From Lachnospiraceae bacterium UBA1267 (GTDB lineage Bacteria > Bacillota > Clostridia > Lachnospirales > Lachnospiraceae), in the NCBI GenBank assembly GCA_002308115.1, contig DBVJ01000136.1, positions 307 to 10,569 of the forward strand: 10,263 nt of DNA, read 5' to 3'. A model generated the notes under the pieces. That model did not search any database and was not told the origin of the DNA. It was given only the letters and a program-made list of their open reading frames with translations. How positions within the stretch are numbered: position 1 is the stretch's first letter; each line of letters opens with the position of its first letter. The translations under genes and the position numbers were made by a program. This document shows positions 6,467 through 10,263 of the stretch, piece by piece.

Positions 6467-7291
6467 ATGTTCGGAGAAAACTTTTTAAAGACTTTAGGCG
6501 AATGGGCCGCCAATGCCGGCGTAAAGCTCATCCTTGCCATCGTTACATTTGTGATCGGGGTTCTTCTGATCAAACTGATCACGAAGCTCCTCAAAAAGAG
6601 CAAAATGCTCCAGAAAGCCGACAAGACTGTCGCGAAATACGCAGTCACCGGCATCAAAGCTTTGCTGTATATCATCCTGGTGATCTCAGTCGTCGCGATC
6701 CTCGGCGTACCCATGGCTTCCATGGTGGCGGTGCTTGCATCCTGCGGCGTCGCGATCGGTCTTGCGCTTCAGGGCGCGCTGTCCAATCTGGCCGGCGGCA
6801 TCATGCTTCTCATCTTCCGCCCCTTCCGTGTCGATGACCTCATCGAGGCTTCCGGCGAGCTGGGCGTCGCGAAAGAGATCGGCCTGTTCTACACACAGCT
6901 TCTGACGCTGGACAACCGCCGTGTCCTCATCCCGAACGGCACGATGATGAACGCCAACGTCGTGAACTACTCGGCAGAACCTCTCCGCCGTGTGGACATC
7001 GACTTCACGACCGCAAAGTCCGAAGATCCGGAGAAGATCCAGAAGATCCTTCTGACGGTCATGGATCATACGCCGCACATCCTGCAGGATCCGGCGCCCT
7101 TTGCCCGTCTTTCCGGCGGCACCGACCAGGCACAGAAATACACCATCCGTGCATGGGTCAAGAGCGAGGATTACTGGGACGTTTACTTCAACCTTACCGA
7201 AGGCGTTACGCTTGCCTTTGCGGAGAATGACGTCAACGCGCCTGCGTTCCGCGTGATCCGTAAGAAGGAAGAAAAGGCCGAGGAAGAATAA
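6467..7291 (+). CDS. mscS: Small-conductance mechanosensitive channel MscS
   Basis: MscS is a heptameric inner-membrane channel that opens under membrane tension and lets solutes out during osmotic downshock. The 274-residue product is close to the E. coli length (286). It has TM1 about 19-39, TM2 about 57-80, and the Gly/Ala-rich pore helix TM3 about 82-116 ('GVAIGLALQGALSNLAGGIMLL', 94-115), then the beta domain with 'FRPFRVDDLIE' (117-127) and 'LIPNGTMMNANVVNYS' (154-169). The C-terminus is a short charged tail rich in Lys and Glu. The ATG follows GGAGGAGG by 5 nt. The same open frame extends hundreds of bases upstream across the tRNA and greA, but the promoter and ribosome site put the true start here. 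It shares an operon with nadK; a functional link between the two is not obvious. Confidence 0.94.
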   Translation: MFGENFLKTLGEWAANAGVKLILAIVTFVIGVLLIKLITKLLKKSKMLQKADKTVAKYAVTGIKALLYIILVISVVAILGVPMASMVAVLASCGVAIGLALQGALSNLAGGIMLLIFRPFRVDDLIEASGELGVAKEIGLFYTQLLTLDNRRVLIPNGTMMNANVVNYSAEPLRRVDIDFTTAKSEDPEKIQKILLTVMDHTPHILQDPAPFARLSGGTDQAQKYTIRAWVKSEDYWDVYFNLTEGVTLAFAENDVNAPAFRVIRKKEEKAEEE

Positions 7292-7302
7292 GGACTTTTC
7301 TC

Positions 7303-8097
7303 ATGAGACTGTACGTTTGCCCCAACGGCTTTACCATTGAGCAGGACGAGCTTGCGAAGGAATGTCTTCGCACGCTCGTCTCGCTGGGGTATGCCTGCGC
7401 GGTGTCCGAGCGGCGTTTCTATGATGATTTCCTGCGTCTCGGTCTGGAGTCCTTCGAGCCTTCAGAAGCCGATCTCGTCGTTTCCCTCGGCGGCGACGGC
7501 GCGCTCCTCAGGGCGGCACAGGTGGCCATTTCGGCTGACAAGCCGCTCATCGGCGTAAACTCCGGCCGCCTGGGCTATCTATGTGCAATGGGCTATAAAG
7601 ACCTTGGAGATTTCGACCGTATTCTCCCGTCCTGCCTCAGCACGGAGCGGAAGCTTTTAGAGGGCACGCTGGGCGGGAAGACTTTCACGGCTGTCAATGA
7701 CATCGTCGTCACGCATAAGCAGTTCGGAACGACCGTGGACATGCGCGTCCGTCTGAATACCGGCAACGAACTCCGGAGCCGCGGCGACGGTCTGATCTTT
7801 GCAACGCCCACCGGATCGACCGCCTATAATCTTGCGGTCCGCGGTCCGATCGTGGATAATGACGCTCCGGTCATCACGCTGACGCCGATCAACCCGCACT
7901 CTTACCTCAAGAATGCGCTGATCCTGCCGGATGGGATGACATTTGACATCACGGAACGCACAGACTCTGCGGACGTCTATACGGACGGCGCGCTTGCCGG
8001 GCATCTTTCCGGCATGCTCCGGATCGCCCTGTCCGCAAAAAAACTCAGGCTCCTCACCAGAAGGACCACGGTTGGAAGTCTGGAATTGCTGCTTTGA
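7303..8097 (+). CDS. nadK: NAD kinase (NAD+ to NADP+)
   Basis: NadK phosphorylates NAD+ with ATP (or polyphosphate in some bacteria) and is the cell's source of NADP. The 264-residue cytoplasmic protein has the family hallmarks: 'SLGGDGALLRA' with GGDG at 63-66 (D65 catalytic), 'VNDIVV' (131-136) with the N-D pair that contacts the nicotinamide ribose, the long 'GDGLIFATPTGSTAYNLA' block (161-178), and 'TPINPHS' (194-200). The length fits the short Gram-positive type. It starts 11 nt after the mscS stop; the ribosome site AAGGA overlaps that stop region, so the two genes are likely co-transcribed. In many Firmicutes nadK sits with recN, argR or RNA-methylase genes, so pairing with mscS is a local arrangement. 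A strong terminator follows at 8113-8148. Confidence 0.96.
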   Translation: MRLYVCPNGFTIEQDELAKECLRTLVSLGYACAVSERRFYDDFLRLGLESFEPSEADLVVSLGGDGALLRAAQVAISADKPLIGVNSGRLGYLCAMGYKDLGDFDRILPSCLSTERKLLEGTLGGKTFTAVNDIVVTHKQFGTTVDMRVRLNTGNELRSRGDGLIFATPTGSTAYNLAVRGPIVDNDAPVITLTPINPHSYLKNALILPDGMTFDITERTDSADVYTDGALAGHLSGMLRIALSAKKLRLLTRRTTVGSLELLL

Positions 8098-8112
8098 GTG
8101 CATGTCGGAACC

Positions 8113-8148
8113 AAAATAGACCGGGCTTCGTGGCCCGGTCTATTTTTT
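8113..8148. terminator. Bidirectional terminator between nadK and the SGNH gene
   Basis: An 11-bp perfect stem (8116-8126 with 8133-8143, 6-nt loop) is flanked by AAAA on the left and a T run on the right. It therefore ends with Us in both directions: it can stop nadK transcripts on the plus strand and the deacetylase-SGNH operon (stop at 8164) on the minus strand. Confidence 0.92.
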
Positions 8149-8163
8149 GGGGTGATACACGTT

Positions 8164-9132
8164 TCACTGCTCTTCTTTCAGGATATCCATGAGGTCCTCT
8201 GAAAGGACTTTCGCGAATTTCTTTGCGCCGTATTTGTTCAGATGAAGTTCATCGCGCCAATCTGTCTGATCGTCAATACCGATACGAGGATAGTTCATTT
8301 CATCGTTGTAATCTGTAAACGGAAGGCCATACTGTTCTGCAAGGCGGGAAGCCTCTTCATTCCAGGAATGACTCCACGCAATAGCCGGAACACGAATAAG
8401 AACCAGTTTTATATCGTACTTCTCGCATAATTCAACTATTCTGCCAAAGTATTCCAGACCCATTTCATCTACGTTGACTTTAAGGGATATATCAAACTGA
8501 TTATGCGAAATACCTTTTGCAATATCATTACACGGAACAAAGCCCCGCTCAATGGTCTTATATTTCCATGGCATAAAATCCACTTCTTCCAATTCGTTCC
8601 ACCTGGTATGGAAGTCAAGAAGTGTGATAAAGCGGTTAATCAAAGACTCCGGTTTCTCAAGAATCGCATTTCTCCCCTTCAATGCTTCAAACTTCACGGA
8701 AGACCAACGCATATCGTCATACGTTCTTTTATAGATTCGATCGAACCCATAAGTCTCATAGCGGATAGGTCCCATATCCAGAACCAGCATATCCGGCTTT
8801 TGAAAGCGCAGCGCTTCCTGAAACATATAATACAGATCGTACATTCTGGCGCTGGAAGAAGCCATGGTGTACACTTTCCTTCCGGTTAGCGCTCCGACTT
8901 CGGGCGCATCCACGCCGCAATAAACACTGCTTGCGCCGAGAAACAGCACTTCCACGTCATTTTTCGGAAGAGCATAAAACTCATTCCAAAGCTCTGTCTC
9001 AGGGGTCTTCAGCTGTGAAGCAAAGTAATATTTCGGCTGCATCAGCCTGGTGATCCCCCACAGAAGAAGAACCACAAGAAGCACAAAGGCAAAGGCTTTG
9101 ATGAGATTTTTCAAGTGTTTTTTCTGCTTCAT
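8164..9132 (-). CDS. Membrane-anchored SGNH/GDSL-type protein, likely acyltransferase or esterase acting on a surface glycan
   Basis: The 322-residue protein has a Lys-rich start, one N-terminal membrane helix (about 12-30), and an outward-facing SGNH-like domain. Block I is 'LFLGASSVY' with nucleophile S68 (or S69), and the catalytic pair is D294 and H297 in 'DELHLNKYG'. This layout recalls DltD, AlgJ/AlgX and PatB, which receive acyl groups exported by an MBOAT partner. An MBOAT gene starts divergently about 1 kb away, and a deacetylase gene overlaps this one by 4 nt (ATGA). The ATG has no clear ribosome site (GACGGCTCAAA precedes it), so translation probably depends on coupling to the deacetylase. 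The gene is much richer in AT than the flanks: bases 8401-8460 are 37% GC, against 65% at 7501-7560 in nadK. This suggests a different history. The substrate is unknown, and a plain esterase is possible. Confidence 0.75.
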   Translation of the reverse strand: MKQKKHLKNLIKAFAFVLLVVLLLWGITRLMQPKYYFASQLKTPETELWNEFYALPKNDVEVLFLGASSVYCGVDAPEVGALTGRKVYTMASSSARMYDLYYMFQEALRFQKPDMLVLDMGPIRYETYGFDRIYKRTYDDMRWSSVKFEALKGRNAILEKPESLINRFITLLDFHTRWNELEEVDFMPWKYKTIERGFVPCNDIAKGISHNQFDISLKVNVDEMGLEYFGRIVELCEKYDIKLVLIRVPAIAWSHSWNEEASRLAEQYGLPFTDYNDEMNYPRIGIDDQTDWRDELHLNKYGAKKFAKVLSEDLMDILKEEQ

Positions 9133-9977
9133 TTTGAGCCGTCGTAATCAAAACAATAACTGGTCATTTCCTTCCTGACCTGTTTCCAGTAGGATTTCAC
9201 GGATCTGGCGCCGATACCGTACCGGCCGTGTTCGGGATCCAGAAACGCGTAGGCATCCATCGCGTTGGAAACCGCGGCGCGTTCGCTGTTTCGAAGGCCT
9301 TTTTCCGGAAGCTTCTTCACTTCGATCCCGGTCACACTCTCAAAATCTTCGCGTACCCATGGTTCCACAAACAGCCGGAGCGACTTGATCGTTCCGCTCT
9401 CATAAAGGCTGACCGCCGCGTTGCCAACTGTCACATGATCCTTGTGGCTGGAAACGCCTTCCACCTCATAGGCATGGGTCCGTACCATCGCGTCCGGGTA
9501 TTGTTCCACGTAATACTGAAGCAGCGCTCTGACTTCTTCGGCGTATTCCGACAGTTCAGCGTCCGGAAGACGGTTCTCGGGAAAATGGATATTCTCATCC
9601 GGAACACCAAGCGCAATGAGCGCGTCTCTGAACTCCGAATCTCTTGCGGCCGAAAATGCTTCACGAGACAGATCATGTCCCTCTTCCTGAAGCGCCTTAC
9701 GTACTTTCGACGCGCCGCCGTCCGAAACCAGGACGACATGGACCTCAAGCCCATCCCTCAGATCCTGAAGTATCCCGCCGAAGTCTTCCAGCGTCTCATC
9801 ATCCTGATGCGCGGAAAAATACAAAACAGTCCCCTGTTTTTCCTGTCCTTTCACGCAGCCTGTCTGAAAAGCAGTCAGCACGAGGATCGCAAGGCACAGG
9901 AAAGAAAAGAGGCTTCTCGGATGGAAGCATGACCTCTTATGACATTCATTCCTTTTCTCACCGGTTTTGGGGTTCAT
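9129..9977 (-). CDS. Lipoprotein PIG-L/LmbE-family N-deacetylase
   Basis: PIG-L/LmbE enzymes are zinc amidases that remove acetyl groups from N-acetylglucosamine-type sugars. The metal motif here is 'SAHQDDETL': H57, D59, D60, with Q58 replacing the usual proline of HPDDE. R112 and E115 in 'RDSEFRDAL' fit the conserved R..E, and 'SHKDH' (178-181) supplies the distal ligand histidine. The N-terminus holds a basic stretch, a hydrophobic core and a lipobox 'FQTGC' with C41, so the enzyme should be lipidated and held outside the membrane, whereas many relatives are cytoplasmic. The start is uncertain: ATG 9977 (282 aa) is given; ATG 9989 (286 aa) and GTG 10046 (305 aa) are also open, and none has a good ribosome site. 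A candidate promoter (9988-10016) overlaps ATG 9989 and favours 9977. It overlaps the SGNH gene and is divergent from the MBOAT gene. Confidence 0.82.
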   Translation of the reverse strand: MNPKTGEKRNECHKRSCFHPRSLFSFLCLAILVLTAFQTGCVKGQEKQGTVLYFSAHQDDETLEDFGGILQDLRDGLEVHVVLVSDGGASKVRKALQEEGHDLSREAFSAARDSEFRDALIALGVPDENIHFPENRLPDAELSEYAEEVRALLQYYVEQYPDAMVRTHAYEVEGVSSHKDHVTVGNAAVSLYESGTIKSLRLFVEPWVREDFESVTGIEVKKLPEKGLRNSERAAVSNAMDAYAFLDPEHGRYGIGARSVKSYWKQVRKEMTSYCFDYDGSK

Positions 9978-9987
9978 AACGATCTTC

Positions 9988-10016
9988 ATTGTAAATGCAG
10001 GGCCGGAAAATATCAA
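9988..10016 (-). promoter_or_regulatory. Candidate promoter of the deacetylase-SGNH operon
   Basis: The minus strand has TTGATA (10011-10016), a 17-bp spacer and TACAAT (9988-9993). The start of transcription would be near 9981, leaving only a few bases before ATG 9977, so the mRNA would be almost leaderless. This is odd for a gene with no ribosome site, and the site may be fortuitous. Confidence 0.5.
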
Positions 10017-10057
10017 GTTCCACTTCTGTTCACGCGCCGGCTTCACAGAAAGAAAAC

Positions 10058-10086
10058 TTGAATAATCAGAACCATTCCATTATAAT
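10058..10086 (+). promoter_or_regulatory. MBOAT gene promoter
   Basis: TTGAAT (10058-10063), a 17-bp spacer and a perfect TATAAT (10081-10086) form a strong candidate promoter. Transcription should start near 10093, about 46 nt upstream of the ATG at 10139. The -35 box lies 42 bp from the -35 box of the opposing deacetylase promoter. Confidence 0.82.
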
Positions 10087-10138
10087 AAATTGATTCGAAA
10101 CACGGTTTGGGCTGAAAATGCCGGAAAGGAGGAATGTC

Positions 10139-10263
10139 ATGACGATCGTATCGCTTGCCTTCCTTCTTTTTGTGGCCCTAGCGCTCGTTCTGTACTTCGT
10201 GATCCCGCTACGGTACCGCTGGATCGTCCTTCTCGCCGCAAGCTATGTCTTCTACTGGCTGAC
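10139..10263 (+). CDS. MBOAT-family O-acyltransferase, N-terminal part (runs off right edge)
   Basis: Only 41 complete codons are visible. They encode a hydrophobic helix (about 3-22) followed by 'PLRYRWIVLLAASYVFYW' (23-40). This short-loop arrangement, with a basic turn then 'LLxASYxFY', is characteristic of the start of AlgI/DltB-like MBOAT proteins, which carry acyl groups across the membrane for transfer to extracellular glycans. The ATG is preceded by AAGGAGG with 6 nt spacing. An in-frame ATG at 10118 would place that ribosome site inside the gene and is less likely. Divergence from an SGNH protein and a surface deacetylase supports a glycan-modifying role. The MBOAT catalytic histidine is beyond the edge, so the call rests on the N-terminus and context. 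Confidence 0.78.
   Translation, partial: MTIVSLAFLLFVALALVLYFVIPLRYRWIVLLAASYVFYWL

Noticed and set aside
10118..10138. In-frame ATG at 10118 as the MBOAT start.
   Set aside because: The AAGGAGG ribosome site lies between it and ATG 10139, which matches the usual start of the family.

Overview
The window reads as a chromosomal stretch from a moderately GC-rich Gram-positive anaerobe of the Bacillota, most likely class Clostridia and perhaps Lachnospiraceae-like. The grounds are strong GGAGG-type ribosome sites, sigma-A style promoters with 17-bp spacers, a CIRCE/HrcA operator in front of clpB, a tRNA gene without an encoded CCA, and protein styles such as the nuclease-helicase and the AlgI-like MBOAT start. 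Family-level placement is a guess.

Left block (1-6346, all minus strand). Transcription runs from right to left. A good promoter (6318-6346) drives tRNA-Trp (6207-6277), which is followed by an intrinsic terminator (6169-6198). Next come greA (5630-6127), a PD-(D/E)XK nuclease fused to a DinG/XPD-type helicase (3076-5589), a PAS domain fused to a CPBP-type membrane protease-like domain (2039-3079, overlapping the helicase stop by 4 nt), and the tripeptidase pepT (777-1991), closed by a strong terminator (708-742). The disaggregase clpB begins after that from its own promoter embedded in a CIRCE operator, and runs off the left edge.

Middle block (6392-8148, plus strand). A second good promoter (6392-6420), divergent from the tRNA promoter, drives mscS (mechanosensitive channel) and nadK (NAD kinase), 11 nt apart. 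They end at a long symmetric terminator (8113-8148) that can also serve the convergent operon to its right.

Right block (8164-10263). A lipoprotein PIG-L/LmbE-type deacetylase and an SGNH-type acyltransferase/esterase-like protein form a translationally coupled minus-strand pair. An MBOAT-type O-acyltransferase starts divergently at 10139 and runs off the right edge. Together they look like a module that modifies a cell-surface glycan, with acyl groups moved across the membrane by MBOAT and SGNH proteins and amide groups removed by the deacetylase. The glycan is unknown. The SGNH gene is clearly richer in AT than its surroundings.

The most unusual items are the PAS-CPBP fusion, whose first motif-1 glutamate is a glutamine, its tight coupling to the nuclease-helicase, and the surface-glycan module. 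Most of the rest is ordinary housekeeping. I saw no CRISPR array, insertion sequence, phage gene or attachment site.
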